64,000 bases of DNA from Clostridiales bacterium (GTDB taxonomy: Bacteria; Bacillota; Clostridia; Peptostreptococcales; Anaerovoracaceae), in assembly GCA_009776955.1 (NCBI GenBank), contig WRMW01000001.1, positions 346,235 through 410,234 on the forward strand, written 5' to 3'. The notes below the pieces were generated by a model. The model was given only the letters and a program-made list of their open reading frames with translations, did no database searches and was not told the DNA's origin. Position numbers and translations under genes: made by a program. This document shows positions 51,998-61,260 of the stretch, piece after piece (the first letter of the stretch is position 1; every line of letters starts with the position of its first letter).

Positions 51998-53671
51998 ATG
52001 ACAGACCGCGAAAAAGCCCTGTCATACCTTGCCGAGGGGTACGCGCTTCTGCGTACTCACGGCCTCTATGGAGCGTCGGACGATGCCCATGCATTCGCCA
52101 TAGACCGGGCGCTGCTCGGCTTCAGCGAACGTGGCGGCTTCCACGGCGCAGCCGAGGCTTCCGCCGCCCTGCAAGCGCTCTACGAGGCAAGGCGGCTTGT
52201 GAACGCGCGATCATCCATCGAAGGGCGCCGCATCATCATCGGGGACTGGTTTATGAGCCTGGCGGTCGGCCTCGCCCTGCCCCTTCGCAGCCCCGCCCTG
52301 ACCCGCCTCGTCTCACAGGAGCTCTGCAACATAGGCGCCGACCTCGAACGCCCCTCCCCCCGCGCTTCCAAACGGGCCTTCGCCGCCACCATAGACAGCT
52401 TCGTAACCGCCCTATGCGACGATGACCACCTCGTAGGGGAGTTCCGGGGCGAGCCGCACCAATATCGAGAGCGCCGCGCTGCCGGCGACGAAATAGGCGG
52501 CAGACGGCGCGGGTCTGACACGGCTGCCTCGCCGCAAAATAACGCACTCCTGCACGCTGCCGGCGACTTATTGCACGCCGACAACAAACTCCTCACGGTT
52601 CTTGAACGCGGCTACTTCACAACCGCCGCCGCAGAGACCCGCGCCGCCCTCGCCCAAATGGAATCCTCTTTCGCCACAATGTACTCCCCCGCCGCCCCAT
52701 CCGAAATGGACGGCTGGATATACGGCGCCCTTATGAGCGGCGGCAAACGCCTCCGCCCCATCCTCGTCCGCCTCTGTGCCGGCCTCGGCGCCGAGACCGC
52801 CAAACGCGACCTCAATATGGATGTCATAATAAACATTATGTCTACCATTGAGCTTATACATAGCGCGTCCCTCGTCCACGACGACATAGTGGACCGCTCC
52901 CCCCTCAGACGCAGCCGAGCCACCATAAACGCCGAAAAAGGCGACGGCTACGCAGCCATGTGCGGCTTCCGAATGATAGCCGACGCGCTTGAGCTCTGCA
53001 CCGATGACATCCCGCACAAGGCTACCGAAACCATAGCCGCCATCCCCAAGAAGATGTGCGGCGGCGAACTCCACCAATTCGACATCGAAAACAAGCCCGA
53101 ACTCCAATCCGAGACGGAATATTATACAAGGATAGAATGCAAGACCGCCACGCTTATCGAAGGCTCGTGCGTCTGCGGCGCCATAGCCGGAGACGCAAGC
53201 GAGGAAGCCATAAAAACCCTTGCGGGCTACGGCCGCGCCCTAGGAATGCTCTTTCAGCTCAGGGACGATTTGCTCGACTACGGCAGCGGCGGTTCATCCG
53301 ACGGAAAGCCCGTATCGCAGGACATGGAACGTGGCCTTTACTCGCTCCCCCTGCTCTATGCGAGAAAGACGCTTGCCGATGAAAACCCTGCTGAGGCCGC
53401 AAAGCTCGACGCGACGCTCCGCAAGGATATCAAAAGCCGCTCAGACCTGCATTGCCTGAACGATATTGCGGAAAGCTCCGGCGGCATTTCATACACGCGC
53501 GAAAAGATAGCCGAGTACGCCGAGGCAGCCCTTTCAGCCCTCGACCTGCTCCCGCAAAACGCCTATACAGAGGCGCTTGCACTGCTCGTTACAGCCCTTA
53601 CAGGCCCCGCTGCCGCCCACCAAGGGCAGAATGCGGCGGAAAGCCCAAAAATCGTGAGGTTGGCGACATGA
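51998..53671 (+). CDS. Polyprenyl diphosphate synthase with extra N-terminal HepS1-like domain
   Basis: The C-terminal part (about residues 245-530) is a trans-polyprenyl synthase: GGKRLRPILVRL, the first Asp-rich motif SLVHDDIVDRSPLRR and the second QLRDDLLDYG. It makes long-chain isoprenyl diphosphates, for example for quinone tails. The N-terminal 200 residues (RIIIGDWFMSLAVGLALPLRSPALTRLVSQELCNIGADLE) resemble the non-catalytic component I of heptaprenyl diphosphate synthase, so both components appear fused; this part is weaker evidence. An ATG at 51998 with GGGAG 8 nt before it is preferred. It overlaps hdrC by 4 nt (ATGA). Confidence 0.83.
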   Translation: MTDREKALSYLAEGYALLRTHGLYGASDDAHAFAIDRALLGFSERGGFHGAAEASAALQALYEARRLVNARSSIEGRRIIIGDWFMSLAVGLALPLRSPALTRLVSQELCNIGADLERPSPRASKRAFAATIDSFVTALCDDDHLVGEFRGEPHQYRERRAAGDEIGGRRRGSDTAASPQNNALLHAAGDLLHADNKLLTVLERGYFTTAAAETRAALAQMESSFATMYSPAAPSEMDGWIYGALMSGGKRLRPILVRLCAGLGAETAKRDLNMDVIINIMSTIELIHSASLVHDDIVDRSPLRRSRATINAEKGDGYAAMCGFRMIADALELCTDDIPHKATETIAAIPKKMCGGELHQFDIENKPELQSETEYYTRIECKTATLIEGSCVCGAIAGDASEEAIKTLAGYGRALGMLFQLRDDLLDYGSGGSSDGKPVSQDMERGLYSLPLLYARKTLADENPAEAAKLDATLRKDIKSRSDLHCLNDIAESSGGISYTREKIAEYAEAALSALDLLPQNAYTEALALLVTALTGPAAAHQGQNAAESPKIVRLAT

Positions 53672-54198
53672 CAGAACACGAGACCCTGAATGAATTGATG
53701 GAAAAAGCCGATGTGCGGCAGTACGACTGCTACCAATGCGGCAAATGCAGCGGCGGATGCCCCATGTCTGACGCGATGGACTTCGGCCCGCGCGGCCTGA
53801 TGCGTTGCGCCCAGGTCGGCTCGCTCGGCCGCATCCTGAACAGCGACACCATCTGGCTTTGCACAGGCTGTCACGCCTGCGTGGAACGCTGCCCGCACGA
53901 TGTCAACGTCCCCGCCCTTATCGAAGAAGCCCGTTACGAGGCCATGCGGCGCGGCATCAAGCGGCACGACAGCGACGTTCTCAACAAGACATTCGTTTCA
54001 AGCGTCAGGACTTTCGGGCGCAACCACGAAATGCTGCTCGCCGGCCTGTACAACGTATTCGCGATGAAGCCTATACAGGATATGGCGAGCGTCCCGCATA
54101 TGATGAAAAAGAAGCTGATAAACCCGCTGCTCAAGCCCATTCACGGCACGTCAGAAGTGGCAGAATTGATAGAACGCGCGGAAAGGTGGGATAAATAA
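53668..54198 (+). CDS. hdrC: HdrC-like Fe-S subunit
   Basis: This 176-residue heterodisulfide-reductase C-type subunit has two [4Fe-4S] motifs, CYQCGKCSGGCPMSD and CTGCHACVERCPHDV. Start ATG 53668 overlaps the previous stop (ATGA). HdrC carries electrons between HdrA and HdrB. It is the first of a contiguous hdrC-hdrB-hdrA-flxD-flxC-flxB-flxA set, every junction overlapping or within about 10 nt. There is no membrane segment, so it is the soluble HdrC type. Confidence 0.92.
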   Translation: MTEHETLNELMEKADVRQYDCYQCGKCSGGCPMSDAMDFGPRGLMRCAQVGSLGRILNSDTIWLCTGCHACVERCPHDVNVPALIEEARYEAMRRGIKRHDSDVLNKTFVSSVRTFGRNHEMLLAGLYNVFAMKPIQDMASVPHMMKKKLINPLLKPIHGTSEVAELIERAERWDK

Positions 54199-55157
54199 TG
54201 AAAAGATACGCTTACTTCCCCGGCTGCGCCAGCGAAAGCACAGCCAAATCCACCACCCTCGCCAATGAGTTCGTGTTTGGCGCGCTCGGCATAGACCTTA
54301 TCGAGATCGAGGACTGGAATTGCTGCGGAGCCACGTCCGCCCATACCCTTTCGGACACCGTGGGGCTCGCTTTGCCGGCTCGCCCGCTCGCACAGGCCGA
54401 AGAAGAATGGCCGGACCTCGACATCGTGACCGGCTGCGCCTCATGCTATGCAAGGCTGAAAGTGACGAACCATCGTGTCCGCACGGACAAAGAGGCACGC
54501 TTTATAGTCGAAAAAGTGCTTGGCAAGCCCTATGAAGCGAAACGTGAAGTCCTGAACTTCCTCGATATCCTCAGCGGCGAGGACGAACGCAAAGCCGTTG
54601 AAAACGCCCTGCTCCGCCGCTTCAAAAACCTGAAAGTGGCGTGCTACTACGGCTGCCTGAATGTCCGCCCCGCCGAGCTGACGGGCGTGGAGGACCGCGA
54701 AAACCCGCAAGCGATGGACGAGCTTGCGGCCCTTACGGGCGCTGAACCCGTCGACTGGGGCTTCAAGAGCGAATGCTGCGGCGCGGCACACCAAAACGAC
54801 GCCGCCTTTGAAACGCGCCCGCTCGCGGCCAGAATAATCGAAAACGCCCGTGCCTGCGGCGCGGACATCATCCTGACGGCCTGCCCCATGTGCCAATTGA
54901 ACCTGGAAATGCGTCAGAGCGAATATATCCGCAAGCGTGAGGACAAGCTTCGCGGCAAGCCGTCGTTCCCGCTGTTCTCGATGGTTCTGCCGCCTGACCC
55001 GAACGAAACCATACCCGTGCTTTCAATCACGGAGCTACTTGCCATAGCCATGGGCGCAGGCGGGCGGCGCCTTGAGCTCGACGCGCACTTCGTTCCCGTC
55101 GGCAATGTGATATCAAAAGCGTTCAGAGACGAAAACGAAAGCGAGGTGTTTATCTAA
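54198..55157 (+). CDS. hdrB: HdrB-like subunit with CCG domains
   Basis: This 319-residue HdrB has two cysteine-rich CCG domains, one around YFPGCASESTA... DWNCCGATSAH with TGCASCYARL, the other around CYYGCLNVRP... SECCGAAH with TACPMCQLNLE. These hold the non-cubane iron-sulfur clusters that cleave disulfides in methanogens. In acetogens and sulfate reducers the acceptor differs and is often unknown. The start overlaps the hdrC stop by one base. Confidence 0.93.
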   Translation: MKRYAYFPGCASESTAKSTTLANEFVFGALGIDLIEIEDWNCCGATSAHTLSDTVGLALPARPLAQAEEEWPDLDIVTGCASCYARLKVTNHRVRTDKEARFIVEKVLGKPYEAKREVLNFLDILSGEDERKAVENALLRRFKNLKVACYYGCLNVRPAELTGVEDRENPQAMDELAALTGAEPVDWGFKSECCGAAHQNDAAFETRPLAARIIENARACGADIILTACPMCQLNLEMRQSEYIRKREDKLRGKPSFPLFSMVLPPDPNETIPVLSITELLAIAMGAGGRRLELDAHFVPVGNVISKAFRDENESEVFI

Positions 55158-57151
55158 TGGCACTCAGCAACAAAACCGGCGTCTTTATATGCCATTGCGG
55201 AACCAACATCGCGGGCGCGCTCGACGTCCACAAGGTCGTCGACGCCTCGCGCGCCCTCCCCGGCGTCGCATACGCCGCAGACTACAAATACCTATGCTCC
55301 GAGCCGGGTCAGCAGCTTATCCTCGACGCCATAAAGGAGCATGGCCTGAAACGCATCGTTATCGCGTCCTGCTCGCCCCGTATGCACGAAATCACCTTCC
55401 GCAAAATGCTGAAGAAGTCAAATATCAATGAATACCTGCTCGAAATTGCTAATATACGCGAACAGGCGTCATGGGTCCATACGGACTTCGACAAAGCCAC
55501 CGAGAAAGCCATCGACCTCGTTCGCATGGCAGTGGCGAAGGTCGGCAAAAGCGAGCCGCTGAAGGCTCAGGCCATCCCCATCACGAAACGCGCCCTTGTA
55601 ATAGGCGGGGGCATCGCAGGCATCCAGGCCGCTCTAGACATAGCCGACGCCGGCCATGAGGTCGTGCTGGTCGAACGCGAATGCTCCATAGGCGGGCGTA
55701 TGGTCATGCTCGACAAGACCTTCCCCACCCTCGACTGCTCGGCTTGCATAAGCACCCCAAAGATGGTCGATGTCAGCGCCCACCCGAACATCACCCTTAT
55801 GACCTCGTCCGAGGTAGAGGAGGTCCAAGGCTATATCGGCAACTTCAAGGTCAAAGTCCGCAAAAAGGCGACTTATGTAAACCACGACATATGCACAGGC
55901 TGCGGCCTCTGCGAGGAAAAATGCCCGTTCAAGGTCGAAAGCGACTTCGACCGCGGGCTTTCCAAAAGGCCGGCCATATACAAATTGTTCCCGCAGGCCG
56001 TGCCCGCAAAGCCCGTGATAGACAAGGACGCCTGCGTCAAGCTAAAGACCGGCAAATGCGGCGTCTGCCTGAAAATCTGCCCGCTGAACTGCATCGACTA
56101 TGAGGACGAGGACAAGACCGTCGAGCTGGATATCGGCGCCATCGTGGTCGCCACGGGCTACAAGCCCGCAAAATGGCAGTCCATGTACAACGAGTACGGC
56201 GCGGGTCGCTTCGAGGATGTCATCGACGGCCTGCAGTTCGAGCGGCTTGTAAACGCCTCCGGCCCCACCGAGGGCAAGATAAAACGCCCCTCCGACGGCA
56301 AGGAGCCTGAAACCGTGGTGATCGTGAAATGCGTCGGCTCGCGCGACCCCAAGAAAGGCCATGCCTATTGCTCGCGCGCCTGCTGTATGTACGCCGCCAA
56401 ACACGCGCACCAGATACTCGAAAAACTCCCCGGCGGCCGCGTGTTCATCTTCTATATCGACATCCGCACGCCAGGCAAGGGCTACGAGGAATTTTACGAC
56501 AATACACGCAAAGACGGCGCCGTCTACGTGAGGGGGCGCATATCGCGAATTTTCAGAGAGGGCGACACCTTGGTATGCCAGGGCGAGGATTCCTTGCTCG
56601 GCAGGCAAGTTCGCATAAACGCCGACCTCGTGGTATTGGAGACGGCGATGGAACCCGCCGAAGGCTCCGCTGACGTGCTGAATATGCTCGGCTGCGCCAA
56701 AAACGACGATGGTTGGGCACAGGAGGCGCATCCCAAGCTAAGGCCTGTTGAAACCCAGGTCGGCGGCGTGTTCCTTGCAGGCGTCTGTCAAGGCCCCAAG
56801 GACATACCCGACACCGTGGCTCAAGCGTCCGCCTCGGCAGCCAAGGTCATAGGCCTGCTGAACAAGGACGAAATGGAAACCTCGCCGATGATAGCGGCCG
56901 TGGCAGCGGACAAATGCTCAGGCTGCGGAGCCTGCGAGCCCATCTGCCCCTACACGGCCATCACCTTGGAAAAAACGCCGGACCGCGAGCCCGGCACAGG
57001 CAAAAAAATCGAGCGCTCCGTCGCAAACGTCAATGCGGGGCTATGCCAAGGCTGCGGCGCCTGCACGGTCGCCTGCCGCACCGGCGCCATTGACCTGCTC
57101 GGCTTCCGAAACACGCAGATACTTCAGGAGGTGGATGCCCTATGGCAGTAG
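55157..57151 (+). CDS. hdrA: HdrA-like flavin subunit (electron-bifurcating)
   Basis: This 664-residue HdrA binds FAD (ALVIGGGIAGIQAALDIADAG) and several [4Fe-4S] clusters: CTGCGLCEEKCP, CGVCLKICPLNC, CSGCGACEPICP and CQGCGACTVACRTGAI. The N-terminal part (GVFICHCGTNIAGALDV... SCSPRMHEITFRKML) is typical. HdrA is where an electron pair is split between a high-potential acceptor and ferredoxin in characterised complexes. It overlaps both hdrB and flxD. Confidence 0.95.
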   Translation: MALSNKTGVFICHCGTNIAGALDVHKVVDASRALPGVAYAADYKYLCSEPGQQLILDAIKEHGLKRIVIASCSPRMHEITFRKMLKKSNINEYLLEIANIREQASWVHTDFDKATEKAIDLVRMAVAKVGKSEPLKAQAIPITKRALVIGGGIAGIQAALDIADAGHEVVLVERECSIGGRMVMLDKTFPTLDCSACISTPKMVDVSAHPNITLMTSSEVEEVQGYIGNFKVKVRKKATYVNHDICTGCGLCEEKCPFKVESDFDRGLSKRPAIYKLFPQAVPAKPVIDKDACVKLKTGKCGVCLKICPLNCIDYEDEDKTVELDIGAIVVATGYKPAKWQSMYNEYGAGRFEDVIDGLQFERLVNASGPTEGKIKRPSDGKEPETVVIVKCVGSRDPKKGHAYCSRACCMYAAKHAHQILEKLPGGRVFIFYIDIRTPGKGYEEFYDNTRKDGAVYVRGRISRIFREGDTLVCQGEDSLLGRQVRINADLVVLETAMEPAEGSADVLNMLGCAKNDDGWAQEAHPKLRPVETQVGGVFLAGVCQGPKDIPDTVAQASASAAKVIGLLNKDEMETSPMIAAVAADKCSGCGACEPICPYTAITLEKTPDREPGTGKKIERSVANVNAGLCQGCGACTVACRTGAIDLLGFRNTQILQEVDALWQ

Positions 57152-57540
57152 ATTACGAACCGAAAATCATAGCGTTTTGCTGCAATTGGTGTACTTACAC
57201 AGGTGCCGACCTCGCAGGCCTAAACCGCATGAAATACCCCGAAAACGTGCGTGTGGTACGTGTGCCCTGCTCTGGCCGCGTCAACCCGCAATTCATACTC
57301 AGGGCGTTCAGGCGCGGGGCGGACGGCGTGATGGTATGCGGCTGCCACCCCGGTGACTGCCACTACTCCACCGGCAACTACTTTACCAGAAGGCGTTTCA
57401 TGCTGATGCGTGAGCTATTGGAGTTCAACGGCATAGACCCGCGCCGCTTCCACGCCCGCTGGATATCCGGCTCAGAAGCCGCCAAATTCCGCGATACCGT
57501 CACCGAGGTGACCCAACTTATAAGGAGCCTGGGCAAATGA
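57142..57540 (+). CDS. flxD: MvhD/FlxD-like [2Fe-2S] subunit
   Basis: This 132-residue protein matches the MvhD family: IAFCCNWCTYTGADLAG, then VVRVPCSGRVNPQFILRAF and GVMVCGCHPGDCHYSTGN. MvhD/FlxD links the electron-input module to HdrA. It overlaps hdrA by 10 nt and flxC by 4 nt. No [NiFe]-hydrogenase subunits are nearby, so the input module is the Flx set, not a hydrogenase. Confidence 0.93.
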   Translation: MAVDYEPKIIAFCCNWCTYTGADLAGLNRMKYPENVRVVRVPCSGRVNPQFILRAFRRGADGVMVCGCHPGDCHYSTGNYFTRRRFMLMRELLEFNGIDPRRFHARWISGSEAAKFRDTVTEVTQLIRSLGK

Positions 57541-58397
57541 CCAACGAACAAAAACAGACCCTGATGCGTGAACGCGCCGCCGCCTTGATGAAAGACGGCG
57601 CCGTCTCCTACGTAATAGGATGGCGCGAGACCCGCTTTCCCGGCAAAACCGCCATATTCTTCGTACGGGACGAAAAAGACGCCGATATGCTCGTCTGGGA
57701 CGAATATACCATCCCCCTGACGGCCAAATACCTTACGGAGAACCGCTGGCCTGACAAAAAAATCGGCATATTCGCCCGCGGCTGCGACAGCAAAGCCATA
57801 AACCGCCTGATAAGCGACAACCAGGTCGAGCGGGAAAACCTATATATCATCGGGCTGCCATGCGAGGGCAAGAAAGATGACCGCTGCCTTTCCTGCACCC
57901 AGAGAGACCCCCTGATATACGACGAGCTCCTTTGGGAACCCGAAAACGCCACAGGGACGAGCGAAACCGACCTCCAACGCGCCCGCTTCTTCCGCGCCGA
58001 GGAAGTCGAATCCCTGCCCACCGACGCCCGATTCGCCCACTGGGAGGACGTATACGCACGCTGCATACGCTGCTACGCCTGCCGCAACGTCTGCCCCGTC
58101 TGCACCTGCCGCGAATGCTATGTGGATATGCACCGCACAGGCTTTCAGGGCAAACACCACGACGCCGCGGAGAACCGCGTATTCGGCGTAACCCGCGCAT
58201 TCCATGTCGGCGACCGCTGCATCGAATGCGGCGAATGCGAGCGGGTCTGTCCCATGGGGCTGCCCATACTCGGCCAGACGCAGAAGATAATCAAGACCAT
58301 CGAGGGCCTTGCCGGAACCTACGAGGCAGGCATGGACCCAGAGGCCGATTCATTCCTCGGAAAATTCGACCTCGACGACAAAGACACCTTTATGTGA
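57537..58397 (+). CDS. flxC: FlxC-like Fe-S subunit
   Basis: This 286-residue protein has an N-terminal domain of the FrhB/HdrC-associated type (ILYIIGLPCEGKKDDRCLSC-like cysteine region) and two C-terminal ferredoxin motifs, CIRCYACRNVCPVCTC and CIECGECERVCPMGLP. Its place between flxD and flxB matches flxABCD-hdrABC loci of anaerobes. It relays electrons from the NADH module. The start ATG overlaps flxD by 4 nt. Confidence 0.85.
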   Translation: MTNEQKQTLMRERAAALMKDGAVSYVIGWRETRFPGKTAIFFVRDEKDADMLVWDEYTIPLTAKYLTENRWPDKKIGIFARGCDSKAINRLISDNQVERENLYIIGLPCEGKKDDRCLSCTQRDPLIYDELLWEPENATGTSETDLQRARFFRAEEVESLPTDARFAHWEDVYARCIRCYACRNVCPVCTCRECYVDMHRTGFQGKHHDAAENRVFGVTRAFHVGDRCIECGECERVCPMGLPILGQTQKIIKTIEGLAGTYEAGMDPEADSFLGKFDLDDKDTFM

Positions 58398-58407
58398 GGA
58401 ACACGCC

Positions 58408-59436
58408 ATGACACAAAAACTTCTCTTAAAATCTGCCCTACCCGCCGCCCTCACCGCCCTGCTCGCGGACCATGCCGTATTCGCCCCCACAGGCGAAGCG
58501 GAACGCCACGCATTCACGTGCCTGAGCTCGGCGGAAGCCTCGGAAACTGCGGACGCCGTAAACCTGGACGGGCTTACAACAATCTCCCCAAAGGAGATAC
58601 TTTTCCCTCGATCCGAGACCCTTTACGGCATAGGCCTCGAAAACGGCGAAATTTCAACGCCTGAGCCGACCGGCCCCACCGTCATTTTTGGTGTCCGGCC
58701 TTGCGACGTACGTAGCATAGCAAACCTCGACTGCTCATTCCTTGAGAAAGGCTTTGTCGACACCGCATACGTGCAGCGTCGCGAAAACCTTACGATAATA
58801 GCCCTCGCTTGCAAAGAGCTCCAATCACCCGCCTGCTTCTGCGACTCCATGGGCGGCGGACCCGCAAGCGCCGAGGGTGCAGATATTATGTTAACCGAAA
58901 CGGCAGACGGAAAAGCCTTCCTCGTCTCATTCCTTACCGCAAAAGGGGAGGCGATTGAGAAATTATGGGAAACCGCATCCGTCCTGACAGAACCAAACTC
59001 GGCCGACACCGCCCCCCCGCCCCCCGTCTGCACGCTCAAAGTCGACAAGCCCCAGGACCTGCCCGCAAAGCTTATGGCCGCCTTCGACGATCCCGCCTGG
59101 GAACGCCTGTCCGAGTCGTGCCTAGGCTGCGGCACCTGTTCGTATATCTGCCCCACCTGCTATTGCTTCGACATAGACACAGAAATCAGCGGCGGCAAGG
59201 CAGAGCAGCTAAGGTGTTGGGACTGCTGCATGTTCTCCGACTACAGCCGCATGGCGGGCGGCCACGACCCAAGGCCCACGAAAAAGGAGCGGCTGCGAAA
59301 CCGATTCCTGCACAAACTGGCCTATTTTGACGAACGCCACGGAAGAACGCTTTGCGTAGGCTGCGGCCGCTGCATCGCAAAATGTCCGTCAGGCGTCGAT
59401 ATCGCCCACGTTATCGAATGGGGAGGCACATTATGA
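58408..59436 (+). CDS. flxB: FlxB-like (AsrA-type) 4Fe-4S subunit
   Basis: Starting at MTQKLLLKSALPAALTAL (58408, GAGGA site) it has 342 residues. An N-terminal domain like anaerobic sulfite reductase subunit A (PTVIFGVRPCDVRSIANLD) is followed by two ferredoxin motifs, CLGCGTCSYICPTCYC and CVGCGRCIAKCPSG. It pairs with the flavoprotein FlxA to carry electrons from NAD(P)H. It overlaps flxA by 4 nt. AsrA/HydB-type annotation would be an alternative, but no sulfite reductase C subunit is present. Confidence 0.86.
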   Translation: MTQKLLLKSALPAALTALLADHAVFAPTGEAERHAFTCLSSAEASETADAVNLDGLTTISPKEILFPRSETLYGIGLENGEISTPEPTGPTVIFGVRPCDVRSIANLDCSFLEKGFVDTAYVQRRENLTIIALACKELQSPACFCDSMGGGPASAEGADIMLTETADGKAFLVSFLTAKGEAIEKLWETASVLTEPNSADTAPPPPVCTLKVDKPQDLPAKLMAAFDDPAWERLSESCLGCGTCSYICPTCYCFDIDTEISGGKAEQLRCWDCCMFSDYSRMAGGHDPRPTKKERLRNRFLHKLAYFDERHGRTLCVGCGRCIAKCPSGVDIAHVIEWGGTL

Positions 59437-60266
59437 GTGATCACAATTGCTGCAACAACAACCCGCTTGTCCCCCTGCAATGCAAGCTCATAGGCATTAC
59501 AGAGGAGACGCCGGATGTCAAGACATTCCGCATCCAATGCGCTGACGGCTCAAAGCCATTCACCCCCCTGCCTGGCCAGCTTGCCATGATATCGCTTGCA
59601 GGCATCGGCGAAGCGATGTTCTCGATCACCGCCCAGGGCGATGATTGGATCGAATCGGCCATCAAGCGTGTCGGCCTGCTTACCGAGGCGCTTCACAGCG
59701 CCGACATAGGCGATGCCATCGGCGTACGCGGCCCCTACGGCAACAGCTTCCCCGCAGACGCCCTCAAAGGCAAGGATTTGCTCTTTGTCGGCGGCGGCAT
59801 CGGTCTCGCGCCAGTACGTTCCCTTATCCTGCACGTCCTCAAAAACAAGGCGGACTACGGCGAAATCGACGTGCTCTACGGCTCACGCTCGTACGCCGAC
59901 CTCGTATTCAAAGCAGACCTGTTCGAGAACTGGCCTAAGCAGCTGAACACCCATATCACCATAGACGCCGCCGAGGACGGTTGGGACGGCCATGTCGGCT
60001 TCGTGCCCTCATACCTCGAGGAAAAGGCCTTTTCGCCAAAAAACCGCGCCTGCATCGTCTGTGGCCCGCCCATAATGATAAAATTCTCGCTCGAAGCCCT
60101 GGAACGCATGGGCTTCGCAAAGGAGAACATCATCACCACGCTGGAAATGCGTATGAAGTGCGGCATAGGCAAGTGCGGCCGCTGCAATATCGGCAGCAAG
60201 TACATCTGCCTGGACGGGCCTGTGTTCACCCTGTCGGAACTGGACGAACTCCCCGATGAAAAATAG
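59433..60266 (+). CDS. flxA: FlxA-like (AsrB-type) FAD/NAD(P)-binding subunit
   Basis: This 277-residue flavoprotein has a FAD-binding barrel (PGQLAMISLAGIGEAMFSIT), an NAD loop (LLFVGGGIGLAPVRSLIL) and a C-terminal [2Fe-2S] motif (CGIGKCGRCNIGSKYIC). This is the layout of dihydroorotate dehydrogenase electron-transfer and AsrB proteins. It is the NAD(P)H entry point of the Flx-Hdr complex. The ATG at 59433 overlaps the flxB stop (ATGA). Confidence 0.9.
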   Translation: MSDHNCCNNNPLVPLQCKLIGITEETPDVKTFRIQCADGSKPFTPLPGQLAMISLAGIGEAMFSITAQGDDWIESAIKRVGLLTEALHSADIGDAIGVRGPYGNSFPADALKGKDLLFVGGGIGLAPVRSLILHVLKNKADYGEIDVLYGSRSYADLVFKADLFENWPKQLNTHITIDAAEDGWDGHVGFVPSYLEEKAFSPKNRACIVCGPPIMIKFSLEALERMGFAKENIITTLEMRMKCGIGKCGRCNIGSKYICLDGPVFTLSELDELPDEK

Positions 60267-61251
60267 CCCCTCACGTTCAAACATGAACGCCCTGCTTCTC
60301 GTCCCGAGCGAACTTGCGGGCTGCATAAGACGCAAAGGCTACAAACGCCTCACTGTCCGCTCCGTCATAGAGCTCGCCGCGCCGCAGACCTGGGGCGCAA
60401 GCGTAATGCCCGTCCTGCTCGCAGCAGCCCTCACCATCGCGCACACCGGCACCCTGCCCGTCCTGCTGTTCTTCTCGATTCTCGCAACAGCAGTCTGCCT
60501 CCAATGCGCCGTAAACACATTCAACGATTATTCGGACTTTATGGCGGGCGTGGACCGGCCGGAAAACTGCATCGACCCGACGGACGCCTCGCTTGTTTAC
60601 AACGATTACGAGCCCGTGCTCGCCTTTGTGCTAGGCATCGGATTTATCCTGCTCGGCTTCGTTTGCGGGCTATACGCCATAATCACGGTCGGGCCTGAGT
60701 TGCTGATATTCGGCGGGATAGGCGCTGCCGTAGTGTTCTTTTACTCATACGGCCTGCTCCCGCTATGCTACACCCCCATAGGCGAGGCGCTCTCAGGCCT
60801 CGTGATGGGCGGCATCATCCCCATAGCCTGCTTCTACGCCATGACCGGCGAGCTCTCGTGGACGGTCGTGCTGTACAGCATCCCCGTCATAATCACCATA
60901 AGCCTGATAATGCTCGCAAACAACGGATGCGATATAGAGAAAGACGCAGCCTCAGGCCGTCTCACGCTGCCGGTCCGCAAAGGCCGGCCTGCCGCCCTGA
61001 AGCTCCACGCCCTCTTGTTCGCGACCGCCATGGTCTGCGCCGGCCTCGTCATATGGCTCCGCTTCCCGAACGGGCTGTGGTTGCTCCCGCTCTTCTGCGC
61101 CTGGCTCATCCCCCAGGAATACCAAATGATGAAGACAGGGCTGCTGCCTGAAAACCGCATCCGCTCGCTGATGCTTGCGACCGGCACCAATATACGCCTG
61201 AACGCCGTGTATATAGCCATGATTTTGGCCCCCGCCATAATAATCCAATGA
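60256..61251 (+). CDS. menA: MenA-type polyprenyltransferase (UbiA family)
   Basis: This 331-residue membrane protein has about eight hydrophobic helices and both Asp-rich motifs of UbiA enzymes: NTFNDYSDFMAGVD and NNGCDIEKDAASGRLTLPVRKG. The second closely follows the MenA pattern, suggesting prenylation of 1,4-dihydroxy-2-naphthoate. Together with the polyprenyl synthase at the other end of the hdr-flx block it suggests quinone synthesis. No other men genes are in the window, so the aromatic acceptor is inferred. It overlaps flxA by 11 nt; a second start is at 60283. Confidence 0.83.
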   Translation: MKNSPSRSNMNALLLVPSELAGCIRRKGYKRLTVRSVIELAAPQTWGASVMPVLLAAALTIAHTGTLPVLLFFSILATAVCLQCAVNTFNDYSDFMAGVDRPENCIDPTDASLVYNDYEPVLAFVLGIGFILLGFVCGLYAIITVGPELLIFGGIGAAVVFFYSYGLLPLCYTPIGEALSGLVMGGIIPIACFYAMTGELSWTVVLYSIPVIITISLIMLANNGCDIEKDAASGRLTLPVRKGRPAALKLHALLFATAMVCAGLVIWLRFPNGLWLLPLFCAWLIPQEYQMMKTGLLPENRIRSLMLATGTNIRLNAVYIAMILAPAIIIQ

Positions 61252-61260
61252 CGATTTGCG

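Noticed and set aside
51045..52094. A 349-codon minus-strand frame opposite athS
   Set aside because: No recognisable domain, and it is antisense to a well-supported Fe-S subunit.
53668..60266. Hydrogenase-linked (Mvh) or methanogen-type heterodisulfide reductase
   Set aside because: No hydrogenase large or small subunits are present; the flavin AsrB-like and AsrA-like genes point to a Flx-type NAD(P)H module.
58408..60266. Anaerobic sulfite reductase AsrAB
   Set aside because: The siroheme subunit AsrC is absent, and the genes are embedded in an hdr-mvhD block as in flx loci.
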